64,000 bases of DNA from Faucicola mancuniensis (GTDB lineage Bacteria > Pseudomonadota > Gammaproteobacteria > Pseudomonadales > Moraxellaceae), in contig NZ_CP171363.1 in NCBI RefSeq assembly GCF_046523945.1, forward strand, positions 1,302,001 to 1,366,000, written 5' to 3'. This document shows, in pieces, positions 17,551-25,313 of the stretch (position 1 is the stretch's first letter; the number at the start of each line of letters is the position of its first letter). A program made the translations under genes and the position numbers. Under the pieces are notes generated by a model. That model was not told where the DNA came from. It worked only from the letters and a program-made list of their open reading frames with translations, and ran no database searches.

Positions 17551-18435
17551 ATGAAGTGGGAAGGCAGAGAAGGCAGTAGTAATGTGCGTATGAGCGGTGG
17601 CAAGGCTGTCGGCGGTGGTATCGGTAGTATTATTATTGGTTTGATTTTGTGGCTCGTGTTTGGTATGGACCCGATGACGGCGATGAAAACAGGTCAGCAG
17701 GTTACGGGTGGTGGACAGCAGACGACTACGGCGGTTAATCAACAAACGGCGGATAGAGATGCCAAGTTTGTATCGGTGGTGCTAGCGGATACTGAGGCGG
17801 TTTGGCAACAGATTTTTAAAGAAAATGGCATGACTTATAAAGAGCCACAGTTAATTTTGTTTAATGGGCGTGTGCAGTCGGCTTGTGGTAGCGCGTCTTC
17901 TGCGACAGGGCCTTTTTATTGTCCTGCTGACCAAAAAGTGTATTTGGATACGTCATTTTTTACCGAAATGCGTCAAAATCTGGGCATTTCTGGCGACCAA
18001 AATGGTTCTGGTGATGCACAAAATCAAGGCAAGGCGGGTGATTTTGCCCAAGCGTATGTGATTGCTCACGAAGTGGGACACCACGTGCAGACGTTATTGG
18101 GAATTAGCCAAAAGGTAAATGAAGCCAGCCGTAGAGCGAGCAAAGCCCAAGCCAACAATTTATCAGTACGCCAAGAGCTACAAGCCGACTGTTTTGCAGG
18201 TGTGTGGGCGAACCGCAATCAACAACGCGTGCAGTTTTTGGAGCAAGGCGATATTGAAGAGGCGATTAACGCCGCCGAGCAAATCGGCGATGACCGTTTG
18301 GCACATTCGCACGGACAAGTCGCCATGCCAGACAGCTTTACCCATGGCACAAGTCAGCAACGTATGACGTGGTTTAGCCGTGGTTTAAAATCAGGCGATA
18401 TCAACCAGTGCGATACCTTTAACGCCAATATTTAA
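17551..18435 (+). CDS. YpfJ-type neutral zinc metallopeptidase
   Basis: The 294-residue membrane-anchored protein begins MKWEGREGSSNV, the usual opening of the YpfJ family. A helix with Gly-rich flank follows (GGIGSIIIGLILWLVFG, about 28-44). The catalytic zinc site is HEVGHHVQ at about 173-180, with a downstream ELQADCFAGVW segment providing the further conserved acidic residue. Members are putative metallopeptidases with poorly known substrates. It stands alone between two non-coding regions. Its stop overlaps the end of an oppositely oriented GNAT gene fragment. Confidence 0.92.
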   Translation: MKWEGREGSSNVRMSGGKAVGGGIGSIIIGLILWLVFGMDPMTAMKTGQQVTGGGQQTTTAVNQQTADRDAKFVSVVLADTEAVWQQIFKENGMTYKEPQLILFNGRVQSACGSASSATGPFYCPADQKVYLDTSFFTEMRQNLGISGDQNGSGDAQNQGKAGDFAQAYVIAHEVGHHVQTLLGISQKVNEASRRASKAQANNLSVRQELQADCFAGVWANRNQQRVQFLEQGDIEEAINAAEQIGDDRLAHSHGQVAMPDSFTHGTSQQRMTWFSRGLKSGDINQCDTFNANI

Positions 18436-18548
18436 CACATTTTTAACATATCAATATGGGGAATGTTATCTTCTAGGCAGCCTTTCCCTTGTTGTCTAAA
18501 GCCCAACGATTCATAAAAACCTTTTAAATAAGTTTGAGCCGAAATATA
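18432..18548 (-). pseudogene. C-terminal fragment of an ElaA-like GNAT acetyltransferase
   Basis: The minus-strand frame ending at TAA 18432-18434 reads AQTYLKGFYESLGFRQQG and then LEDNIPHIDMLK, matching the conserved C-terminus of ElaA/GNAT acetyltransferases (QTYLxxFYExxGF...LEDxIPHIDM). Everything upstream is missing because the frame meets the end of a MITE at about 18547. It is a gene remnant of roughly 38 codons. Confidence 0.7.
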
Positions 18549-18673
18549 TAGTAATTTAAAATAGGATTAAGACAAAGTTTCCGTTCGTGGTGAGCTTGCC
18601 GAACCATAACGGACACCGACCCTTCGACGAGCTCAGGGCGAACGGTTTCCTATTTCTAATTTAAATTACTATA
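18547..18673. mobile_element. MITE with 14-bp terminal inverted repeats and a central hairpin
   Basis: The ends are perfect inverted copies of TATAGTAATTTAAA (18547-18560 and 18660-18673). The similarity extends inward (ATAGGA) after an 8-base gap in the left arm. The terminal TA dinucleotides are compatible with TA target duplication, as for IS630/Tc1-type elements. The middle (about 18580-18645) is GC-richer and forms an imperfect hairpin opening with CCGTTCG and closing with CGAACGG, containing TGAGCT and its inverse. At 127 bp it has no coding capacity. It joins two broken genes. Confidence 0.75.
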
Positions 18674-18688
18674 GATTGGTTAAACTGA

Positions 18689-19036
18689 GCAAAAAAAATC
18701 GTTAGCGAAACCATCAACGTGCCTGTTACGTTAAACCGTGAAATTTTGGTGATTGAAAATGCAAACAATTTTGACAATGTCAATGCCGTTGAAAAAGTAA
18801 ATATCACCATAAGCGAACCGCTATCTGCAATGATAAAAATCAATGGCGAAACGGTGAATATTACTGATGAACCGCTTGAAATCGTATTAAGCCAACAAGT
18901 TGCCAATGTAGCGATTAGCACCCATGTGGTAGAAGAAATTAATTTATCCACCGAAACGCTGACAACCCAATAACAAATCCCTGTTACCGTGCGTCATGAA
19001 GAATTGGTCGTAGAAGAAACCAAATTGGATAATTGA
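18689..19036 (+). pseudogene. DUF2382-like stress protein fragment
   Basis: The open frame starts after a stop close to the MITE end and reads VSETINVPVTLNREILVIE, then repeats of the type VNITDEPLEIVLSQQV, then a TAA at 18971-18973, and continues in frame as IPVTVRHEELVVEET to TGA 19034-19036. The recurrent VPVTxxxExLVIE pattern is that of the DUF2382 (YsnF/AvaK-like) domain. The missing start and the internal stop show decay. The intact parent gene probably lay across the site now held by the MITE. Confidence 0.6.
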
Positions 19037-19082
19037 CTTTATCAACGTTCAACATATCAAAGCCAACAATTTTACCAAAAAC

Positions 19083-19112
19083 AAAAAAGCACATTTTCAT
19101 GTGCTTTTTTAA
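19083..19112. terminator. Bidirectional terminator before the FKBP genes
   Basis: AAAAAAGCACAT (19083-19094) pairs with ATGTGCTTTTTT (19099-19110) over a 4-nt loop. It can terminate the minus-strand FKBP gene and anything arriving from the left. Confidence 0.9.
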
Positions 19113-19123
19113 GGTTTAACAGA

Positions 19124-19873
19124 TTATTTATTTTCGTCTGATTTTGGATTGATTTCTAACAATTCCACATCAAAAATCAGCACGCTATTTGGCTCAATGT
19201 CGGTCATACCTGCTTCGCCATAGCCCAAATCAGCAGGCACGACAAAATGATATTTTGAACCCATAGGCATTAATTGTAACCCTTCTGTCCAACCTGTAAT
19301 CACTTCGTTTAAGGGTAGGGTAATCGGCTCACCACGTTTGTACGAGCTATCAAACACCGTACCGTCAATCAATTTGCCTTCATAATGCACTTTGACAGTG
19401 TCAGTCGCTGTTGGACGTTTGCCCGTGCCTTGGGTGATGACGTTGTATTGCAAACCAGATTTGGTCGTGATAACGCCTGTTTTTTTGCCATTTTCAGCCA
19501 AATAAGCCTTGCCTTTTTCAAGGTTCTTTTTTGCCAATGCTTCTATTTCTTTGGCATATTCGGTTTCTTTGCGAGTTTGGTAATCCATCAAAGTTTGTTT
19601 GATTTGCTCTTCGGTCAAAGCTGGTGTGTTGCCAACATAGGCATCACGAAAACCTTGAAAATACGCATCTAACATCAAATCGGTCGCTGTGCCTTTGTTG
19701 CCATCGCCCATCATGTAACCAAAGCTATAGCCAACTTTTGTTAGCTCATCGCTTTTGACAGACACTTTGGATTTTTTTGGCAAATAGCTTGAATCTTTGA
19801 CAGTCGTTTCGGCATGGCTAACCAAACTGGCAGTTGCCAACGCCAGGATACTTAAGGTGTGAAATAATTTCAT
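19124..19873 (-). CDS. FKBP-type peptidyl-prolyl isomerase (Mip/FkpA-like) 1
   Basis: Periplasmic prolyl isomerase and chaperone of 249 residues. A signal peptide covers about residues 1-21. The helical FKBP N-domain follows (YSFGYMMGDG, QGFRDAYVG), then the catalytic FKBP domain from about residue 130 with VKVHYEGKLIDGTVFDSSY, GWTEGLQLMPMGSKY and PNSVLIFDVELLEI. The C-terminus is short and charged. The neighbouring gene 44 bp upstream encodes a close relative, so the two look like a tandem duplication that has diverged. Confidence 0.93.
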   Translation of the reverse strand: MKLFHTLSILALATASLVSHAETTVKDSSYLPKKSKVSVKSDELTKVGYSFGYMMGDGNKGTATDLMLDAYFQGFRDAYVGNTPALTEEQIKQTLMDYQTRKETEYAKEIEALAKKNLEKGKAYLAENGKKTGVITTKSGLQYNVITQGTGKRPTATDTVKVHYEGKLIDGTVFDSSYKRGEPITLPLNEVITGWTEGLQLMPMGSKYHFVVPADLGYGEAGMTDIEPNSVLIFDVELLEINPKSDENK

Positions 19874-19917
19874 ACAATGCTCTTTTAAAATGTTTGTTTA
19901 AGCCTTTATTTCAGCCA

Positions 19918-20796
19918 TTAGTGTGCAGGTTGCGAAGCGGTTTGTGCTTGTTGCATTTGGGCTTCTAACTGGCGTAGCTGGGCTTGGATATCTGGATTAT
20001 CGCTCATCTGGGCTTGCTTTTGGGCTTCGCTTTGTGGCGGATTGACTTTTAACAATTCCACATCAAAAATCAGCACGCTATTTGGCTCAATACCGCCTTG
20101 TGGTGCACCTTGTTCGCCGTAGGCTAGGTTAGATGGGATATAAAAACGGTATTTTGCCCCTTCGCCCATCAACTGCAAGCCTTCTGTCCAGCCTGCAATC
20201 ACTTGATTAAGCGGGAACTCAACAGGCTGACCGCCAGATTTTTCGGTGCTGTCAAATACTTGACCGTTTAACAATTTGCCTTCGTATTTTACCGATACTC
20301 GGTCGGTGGCTTTTGGTTTGGTAGCGTTGCCTTCTTTTAATACTTCATATTGTAAGCCTGAAGCGGTGGTTTTTACGCCTGCTTTTTTGCCATTTTCTGC
20401 CAAAAATTGTTGTCCTTTTGCCAAATTCCCGTCTAACATTTCTTTCATTTGGCGTTCTTGGTAAGCCATGACCGCTTGTTCCATCTGTTCACGAGTTAGG
20501 ACGGCTTGTTTGCCTGCTTGTCCGTCTTGCAAGCCTTTGATGATGTCTTCTTGTTTTAAATCTTTGGCACTTTGAGCGACATTTGTTCCCATCATATAGC
20601 CCAGACTGTAGCCAGCTTTGGTGATGTCATCGCTTTGGGCGGTGATGTTGCTTGCTGTGGCTGTGCCAGTTTTGCCAAGACCGACATTGGCAACTTCAGG
20701 TTTATCACCAAAACTTTTTAAAAAAACAGGGGTTAAACCGACCGCACCCAAAACAACGGCTAATAAAATCGGAGCAGTTTTGTTACTCATATTCAA
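19918..20796 (-). CDS. FKBP-type peptidyl-prolyl isomerase (Mip/FkpA-like) 2
   Basis: The 292-residue paralogue of the downstream gene has an N-terminal hydrophobic segment (about 9-27) serving as signal or anchor. The helical dimerisation N-domain (YSLGYMMGTNVAQS) and the FKBP domain (VSVKYEGKLLNGQVFDST, GWTEGLQLMGEGAKY, PNSVLIFDVELLKVNPP) follow. It differs by a Gln/Ala-rich tail of about 35 residues predicted as a coiled helix. Probably transcribed together with the smaller paralogue, since only 44 bp separate them and no terminator is seen. Confidence 0.93.
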   Translation of the reverse strand: MNMSNKTAPILLAVVLGAVGLTPVFLKSFGDKPEVANVGLGKTGTATASNITAQSDDITKAGYSLGYMMGTNVAQSAKDLKQEDIIKGLQDGQAGKQAVLTREQMEQAVMAYQERQMKEMLDGNLAKGQQFLAENGKKAGVKTTASGLQYEVLKEGNATKPKATDRVSVKYEGKLLNGQVFDSTEKSGGQPVEFPLNQVIAGWTEGLQLMGEGAKYRFYIPSNLAYGEQGAPQGGIEPNSVLIFDVELLKVNPPQSEAQKQAQMSDNPDIQAQLRQLEAQMQQAQTASQPAH

Positions 20797-21198
20797 ATCC
20801 TAAATAAAGTAGAAAAAATCAAACGAAAAATAATGCCTATCATAGCAGAAAATCACATGAAAACCTATAAAGCCAAGATAAGTTTGTAAAAAAAATCTGT
20901 CATTGTAAAAATATTTTAACAAAAAATTACGTTTTTTAACAAAAATTTAGAAAATAAGCCTTGTTTGCAACCAATCTATACTTTTTTTAACCATTTGTTT
21001 AATGTTACACTACTTACGTTTATCAAATTTAGGTTAATTGTTGTTTATTTTTTATAAAAATTAACCGTCATTGATAGCTGTTTTATATTTTCTACACAAC
21101 TTTTATACAACATGATGTTGATGGTATTGCAAAACTCAAGGATTTATCAAGTGGTAAGTCCTTATTTTTTGTAAATTTTATCAACACTTGGAGGGGTT
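20797..21198. other. Non-coding divergent region with a leader hairpin
   Basis: AT-rich sequence with no ORF between the FKBP genes and the mechanosensitive-channel-like gene. The part nearest the plus-strand gene contains a terminator-like hairpin and a possible competing pairing, listed separately. A TTGATA (21071-21076) with TACACA 16 bp on (21093-21098) is a weak promoter candidate for this leader. Confidence 0.4.
21116..21186 (+). promoter_or_regulatory. Possible transcription attenuator in the 5' leader
   Basis: AAGGATTTA (21138-21146) pairs with TAAGTCCTT (21155-21163) and is followed by ATTTTTTG, as in an intrinsic terminator, but it lies upstream of the coding sequence. TGTTGAT (21116-21122) and ATCAACA (21180-21186) are complementary and enclose that hairpin. 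The second arm is just before the GGAGGGG ribosome binding site. It could instead be the end of a short RNA. Confidence 0.4.
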
Positions 21199-22767
21199 AT
21201 GGATAATTTTTTTATCAATTTTAACCAAACGCTTGGTTCATCGGTGGTTACCATGATTGGGGCGTTGGTGATTTTTTTAATCGGTTGGATTTTGGCAGGT
21301 ATCATCGGTTCTGCGGTGCATAAACTGCTTGCCAAACTGGATTTGAACCAAAAAATGAACGCATCAACAGGCAAAAATTATGATTTGGCGACTTTGTTGT
21401 CTCGTATCGCATTTTGGTTTGTATTTGTGATTGGCATTTCGGCAGCGTTGAGTTTCTTGCGTCTGGACGCAATTTCTGTACCGTTTGCCAACATGATTAA
21501 TCAAGTGTTGCTATTTATCCCAAATCTGTTTGGGGCGACGGCGTTGGCAGTGTTGGGCTTTGTGATTGCAACCATTGCTCGCACAGCGTTGTCAGGCGTG
21601 TTAAACCGTACTTCATTGGACGAAAAACTTGCTAAAGATGCGGGCGTACCTGCGATGAGCGACAACATTGCCAATATTGCATATTGGTTTATTTTGTTGA
21701 TGTTTTTGCCGATGGTATTGCAACAGTTAGGCTTAACAGGTTTATTAAATCCAGTTAATAATATGATTGGCAAAACGCTTGACTTTCTGCCAAATGTTGT
21801 TATCGCTGGCGTGTTGTTCTTTGTTGGTTTTATCATTGCAAAAATCTTGCGTGGTATCGTTACCAACGTGGTGGCAAGCCTAAATATCCAGTCAGTTGCG
21901 AGCAAAGTTGGTATTAGCAATCAGCTAAAACTTGCCAATATCGCAGGGACGTTGGTGTATTTGTTGGTGATGATTACCACGATTATCATGGCGTTAGATG
22001 CCCTAAAAATTGAGTCTATCTCTCGCCCTGCGACCAATATGTTAAACCAAATCATGTCCGCCGTGCCACATATCATTGCGGCGGTAGCGATTTTGGGGAT
22101 TACTTATTATATCGTGAGCTTTGTGGCAAATATTGTCAAAAGTTTGCTTGAAAACACAGGCGTGAATGAGTTGCCTGCAAAATTGGGTTTGCAAAATGTG
22201 TTAAACACCAATGCACAAAACATTGACCCAACCAAACCACAAAGCACGAATACCAAAGTATCTGATATTATCGGTACGTTGATTGTTTGTTTTGCGATGT
22301 TGTTTGCTAGTATTGAAGCGGCAAATCGTTTGGGCTTTACCCACATCAGCGAATTGATTACCATGTTTATTGAATTTGGTGCGCAAATCTTGTTGGGTGC
22401 GGTGATTTTGGCGATTGGTTTTTGGCTTGCCAACTTATTGGCAGGTATGGTTCAACGCTCGCCAAGCGGTTCGTCATTTTTGGCAAACCTTGTGCGTGTG
22501 CTAATCATGGGCTTGGTGCTTGCGATGGGCTTGCGTGCGATGGGTATCGCTGATTCTATCGTAAATCTAGCCTTTGGCTTAACTTTAGGTGCGGTTGCGG
22601 TTGCATTTGCCTTGGCATTTGGTCTTGGCGGTCGTGATGCGGCAGCACGTTTGTTAAAAAACATTCAAGACAAAGCGGAAGCGGAAAACGAAGCCAAAAA
22701 ACTGACTCAACCAACCAGCACATTTTCAACTGATGGTTTAAAACCAAAATCTGATGACAATGTCTAA
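21199..22767 (+). CDS. Mechanosensitive ion channel family protein (TM-helix repeats)
   Basis: Inner-membrane protein of 522 residues with about twelve hydrophobic segments. It is built from repeated units of the kind GALVIFLIGWILAGIIG and IAVLGFVIATIARTALSGVLNR, as in the MscS-related 'conserved TM helix' proteins. The last unit LGAVAVAFALAFGLGGRDAAA resembles the pore-lining Gly/Ala-rich helix of MscS channels. The large C-terminal cytoplasmic cage of MscS is absent, so gating may differ. A GGAGGGG ribosome binding site precedes the ATG. Likely role: protection against osmotic downshock. Confidence 0.82.
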   Translation: MDNFFINFNQTLGSSVVTMIGALVIFLIGWILAGIIGSAVHKLLAKLDLNQKMNASTGKNYDLATLLSRIAFWFVFVIGISAALSFLRLDAISVPFANMINQVLLFIPNLFGATALAVLGFVIATIARTALSGVLNRTSLDEKLAKDAGVPAMSDNIANIAYWFILLMFLPMVLQQLGLTGLLNPVNNMIGKTLDFLPNVVIAGVLFFVGFIIAKILRGIVTNVVASLNIQSVASKVGISNQLKLANIAGTLVYLLVMITTIIMALDALKIESISRPATNMLNQIMSAVPHIIAAVAILGITYYIVSFVANIVKSLLENTGVNELPAKLGLQNVLNTNAQNIDPTKPQSTNTKVSDIIGTLIVCFAMLFASIEAANRLGFTHISELITMFIEFGAQILLGAVILAIGFWLANLLAGMVQRSPSGSSFLANLVRVLIMGLVLAMGLRAMGIADSIVNLAFGLTLGAVAVAFALAFGLGGRDAAARLLKNIQDKAEAENEAKKLTQPTSTFSTDGLKPKSDDNV

Positions 22768-22783
22768 TGAATTGATTTTTATC

Positions 22784-22817
22784 AAAAAAACGCCTTCATT
22801 GTGAAGGCGTTTTTTTA
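22784..22817. terminator. Bidirectional terminator between channel and acyltransferase genes
   Basis: CGCCTTCA (22791-22798) pairs with TGAAGGCG (22802-22809) over TTG. An A run lies before it and a T run after it, which suits the converging genes. Confidence 0.93.
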
Positions 22818-22831
22818 TGATTGTTTAAAAT

Positions 22832-23470
22832 TTATTTTCTTAAATCTTGCAACGGTTTTGACATATTTTCGGCGACACCGCCTGTCACTCCTTCATAATA
22901 GTCATAAATTTTTGGCAAATCGGCATTGATGTCGCCAGTTGGATAAAAAAGTGGCAAAAATCGCACCTGTTTGCTCGGATAATCAATGGCAATCGGCAAA
23001 ATCGGTACACCTGCCCCCACCGCCAGATAATAAAAACCTGTTTTCCAGTTTTCGGTATATTTGCGAGTGCCTTCTGGGGCAAGTCCCAAAAATAACTGGT
23101 CTTCTTTGTTAAAACGGTCAATGCTTGCCTGTAAGGTTGAGCCTTTTTTCTCACGGTCAATAGCGATAATCCCACCCCAACGCAAAAATTGAGCCAAAAC
23201 AGGCACTTGAAACAGCTCTTTTTTGCCCATGATTTTGATATCCACGTTTAACGCCAAAATGGTCGCAATCGCCCAAAGTCCATCAATATTGGTGGTGTGT
23301 GGCACGGCAAGCATGACACATTTTTTGATATTGGGGATTTCGCCAACAATTTTCCAGCCACTTGCTTTCATAAAGGCTTTGGCAAGTTTTGGGGCGATTG
23401 TACCGTTTCGGCGTGGGGCGTTTTCGCCGATGGTATTGAGGTTGATTTCGGGTAAGTTGCTAGAATCCAT
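22832..23470 (-). CDS. PlsC-like 1-acylglycerol-3-phosphate acyltransferase family
   Basis: The 212-residue acyltransferase has the catalytic HTTNID (HX4D) motif at about 57-62, FLRWGGIIAIDRE and the glycerophosphate-binding LGLAPEGTRK (EGTR) at about 127-136. The family transfers acyl chains to lysophospholipids or related acceptors at the inner membrane. The protein lacks an obvious N-terminal membrane helix and is shorter than canonical PlsC, so it may act on a different lipid acceptor. It is preceded by a divergent region leading to a decayed hydrolase gene. Confidence 0.85.
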   Translation of the reverse strand: MDSSNLPEINLNTIGENAPRRNGTIAPKLAKAFMKASGWKIVGEIPNIKKCVMLAVPHTTNIDGLWAIATILALNVDIKIMGKKELFQVPVLAQFLRWGGIIAIDREKKGSTLQASIDRFNKEDQLFLGLAPEGTRKYTENWKTGFYYLAVGAGVPILPIAIDYPSKQVRFLPLFYPTGDINADLPKIYDYYEGVTGGVAENMSKPLQDLRK

Positions 23471-23642
23471 GATGTCTTCCTATTTTTAAAATTTTTGGTA
23501 GTTTATAACAAGTGTAAACTAAAGTACAAGTTTTTTTGGCATTTATCCTAAAAAATGTCAAAGAAATTGACACAATTTTACACATATTTTTGAGAAAAAA
23601 CGTTACAATGACAAAAAATTTTAAAAGTTTAAAAGCAAAATC

Positions 23643-24026
23643 ATGTTAAAAAAATCCCTAATCACCCTAACCATCGCCAGCGTTTTATCTTTAACCGCCT
23701 GTTCATCTTTTTTAGAAAATTTAGGCAAAGTGCCACAAAACTACACCCAAGCGGTCAAACAAGGCGTACTCGAACAAAAATACACGCGTATGGGGTAATT
23801 TGCCGTTGCCAGTCAAACTTTTGGCGTGGGCAAAAATAACCAATTTAGCCAAAAAATTTGGTATCTGCAAAATTTAGAAAGTGGCAAAACTTATCCACTG
23901 GTGATGATGGTTAACGGCTCTGGCTCTACCTTTGGCAATTATGAAGCGGTGTTTGTGGGTGAAAATACCGAAATCCGTCATAATGCCAATTGGCAAAATG
24001 TGAATGTAAAAAATTTACCCAATTAA
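23643..24026 (+). pseudogene. Lipoprotein/alpha-beta-hydrolase fragment with in-frame stop
   Basis: A good lipoprotein signal (LSLTACSS) starts at ATG 23643. At codon 52 a TAA (23796-23798) interrupts, and the same frame continues for 75 codons to 24026 with FAVASQTFGVGK, KIWYLQNLESGKTYPLVMMVNG and SGSTFGNYEAVF. That second part looks like the start of an alpha/beta-hydrolase that normally continues for another 150 or more residues. The C-terminal end is unrelated and short. This is therefore a doubly damaged gene; it could be functional only if the stop is read through. Confidence 0.6.
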
Positions 24027-24093
24027 TACAGCGAGCTTTTAAAAATTTGTTTAAATGCCAATTTAAGCCACAGGAGTTTTTTATGAAATTATC

Positions 24094-24995
24094 TGTAAGA
24101 ACCTCAAGCGTTATTTACACTTTGTTTAAAATAAAACTCCAACCACTCATAAGGAGTAAAGGTTTGAGTTTTGCCAGTAATATCATCTTTTTTAGTTAAA
24201 GATGAATGGGGTTTAACGGTATTATAGAAATTAAGAAATCTTGTTAATTCTTGCTTTCTATGTTTACTACTTGTAAATTCACATTGTTCATGCCACATCT
24301 CCATGAGCGTACGTATTACTCGTTCTGCTTTACCATTGGTTTGTGGTTTGGCAACTTTGGTGAATTTCTGATTGATGTTGTTATTATAACAGGCTTTGAC
24401 AAATTCATGGTCTTTTGTGCCTTTATATTCTGTGCCATTGTCAGAATAAATCACCTCAATCGTATAAGGGCAAGGTTTAATAACTTGTTCTGTCAGAAAC
24501 TTAGCCGCACTAAAAGCTGTTTTGTCTGGCATAATACAAGCATACAGTTCACGAGAATAATCATCAATGGCAACAAACAGATATTCTCTAGGGCTGTTGC
24601 TATTTTGTCCTTTGAGCAGTGGTAGGCGTTTTGTATCTACGTGTACCATCTCACCAGGATAGGATTTATTATAACGCTTGGCTTGTTTTTTGAGTTTGTC
24701 TTGTATACTCTTTTCAACTTTAGCTAAGCGTTTAATGCCAAATTTCGCTTGTTTAAAGCGATTATTGACACTGGTTTGTGGTTTTAGTAACTTCACTCTG
24801 GCAAGTTTCAATACCTTGTAGATTGTTGGTCTTGATACTTTGTATTCTTCAGCAAGTGATGTTACGCTTTGTTTGTTTTGATGATAGGCTATCCAAATAG
24901 CTTCTCTTTCAAGTGGTAATAGTCTGGTGTTTTTATGTATGTTCATTTGCAGTATTTTATCCTAAATACTGTAAATAACGCTAGGATATCTTACA
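24094..24995 (-). mobile_element. IS481-family-like insertion sequence, copy 1
   Basis: The 902-bp element begins TGTAAGA and ends TCTTACA, with imperfect terminal inverted repeats of about 25 bp. Its target duplication is AATTATC (24087-24093 and 24996-25002). It carries one transposase gene. The second copy at 36730-37631 has the same length and about nine visible base differences. Confidence 0.93.
24104..24946 (-). CDS. IS481-like DDE transposase (copy 1)
   Basis: The 280-residue transposase begins with a helix-turn-helix region (about 10-50; SLAEEYKVSRPTIYKVLKLA). An rve-type integrase core follows with the DDE residues in MVHVDTK, IYSDNGTEY and NGKAERVIR. The C-terminal FYNTVKPHSSLTKKD is typical of the IS481/IS3-like core. 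The gene is complete and nearly fills the element. Compared with copy 2 it has small substitutions (LLPLERE, FTSSKHRK). It lies inside the signal-peptide region of a lipoprotein gene and is transcribed against it. Confidence 0.93.
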   Translation of the reverse strand: MNIHKNTRLLPLEREAIWIAYHQNKQSVTSLAEEYKVSRPTIYKVLKLARVKLLKPQTSVNNRFKQAKFGIKRLAKVEKSIQDKLKKQAKRYNKSYPGEMVHVDTKRLPLLKGQNSNSPREYLFVAIDDYSRELYACIMPDKTAFSAAKFLTEQVIKPCPYTIEVIYSDNGTEYKGTKDHEFVKACYNNNINQKFTKVAKPQTNGKAERVIRTLMEMWHEQCEFTSSKHRKQELTRFLNFYNTVKPHSSLTKKDDITGKTQTFTPYEWLEFYFKQSVNNA

Positions 24996-25256
24996 AATTA
25001 TCACTCATCGGACTTGTTGCTATGACCACAATCACTCTAACCGCTTGCCAAAGCACCCCAAAACAAGAAAAGCCAGAAATGGTCGGTATGGCAAACCCTG
25101 CCAGCGTTTTTTGCGTAAAACAAGGTGGTAAACTTGAAGCTCGTCAAGATGCACAAGGCAATGAATATGCGATGTGCCATTTGCCAAATGGTCAAGTCGT
25201 GGAAGAATGGGAATATTTTCGTAAACACGCACCGAAAAACTAATTTTTAGATAAAT

Positions 25257-25293
25257 TAAAAAAACTGTTTAGCAAAATGTTAAACGGTTTTTT
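25257..25293. terminator. Bidirectional terminator between the DUF333 gene and rarA
   Basis: AAAAAACTGTTTAGC pairs with TGTTAAACGGTTTTTT (one G-U pair) around AAAA, with A and T runs on the outside. It serves the converging lipoprotein gene and rarA. Confidence 0.8.
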
Positions 25294-25313
25294 ATTTTCT
25301 TAAAACTTTTTTA

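Larger units (their letters stand above)
24083..25243 (+). pseudogene. DUF333 lipoprotein gene interrupted by the IS481-like element
   Basis: ATGAAATTATC at 24083-24093 is cut by the IS and continues after it at 25003. Joining the two, with one copy of the 7-bp duplication removed, gives MKLSLIGLVAMTTITLTACQ, a perfect lipoprotein signal peptide. It is followed by a DUF333 domain (ASVFCVKQGGKLEAR, YAMCHLPNGQVVEEWEYFR) of about 74 residues in total. The ribosome binding site CAGGAG precedes the first ATG. The right IS end restores the reading frame without the original start, so an alternative chimeric start inside the IS (24935) would still yield a signal-like sequence. Confidence 0.85.

Noticed and set aside
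24935..25243. 102-codon frame starting inside the IS taken as the native lipoprotein gene
   Set aside because: Its first 27 codons are IS sequence; the native start is at 24083, left of the element. Kept only as a possible chimeric product.
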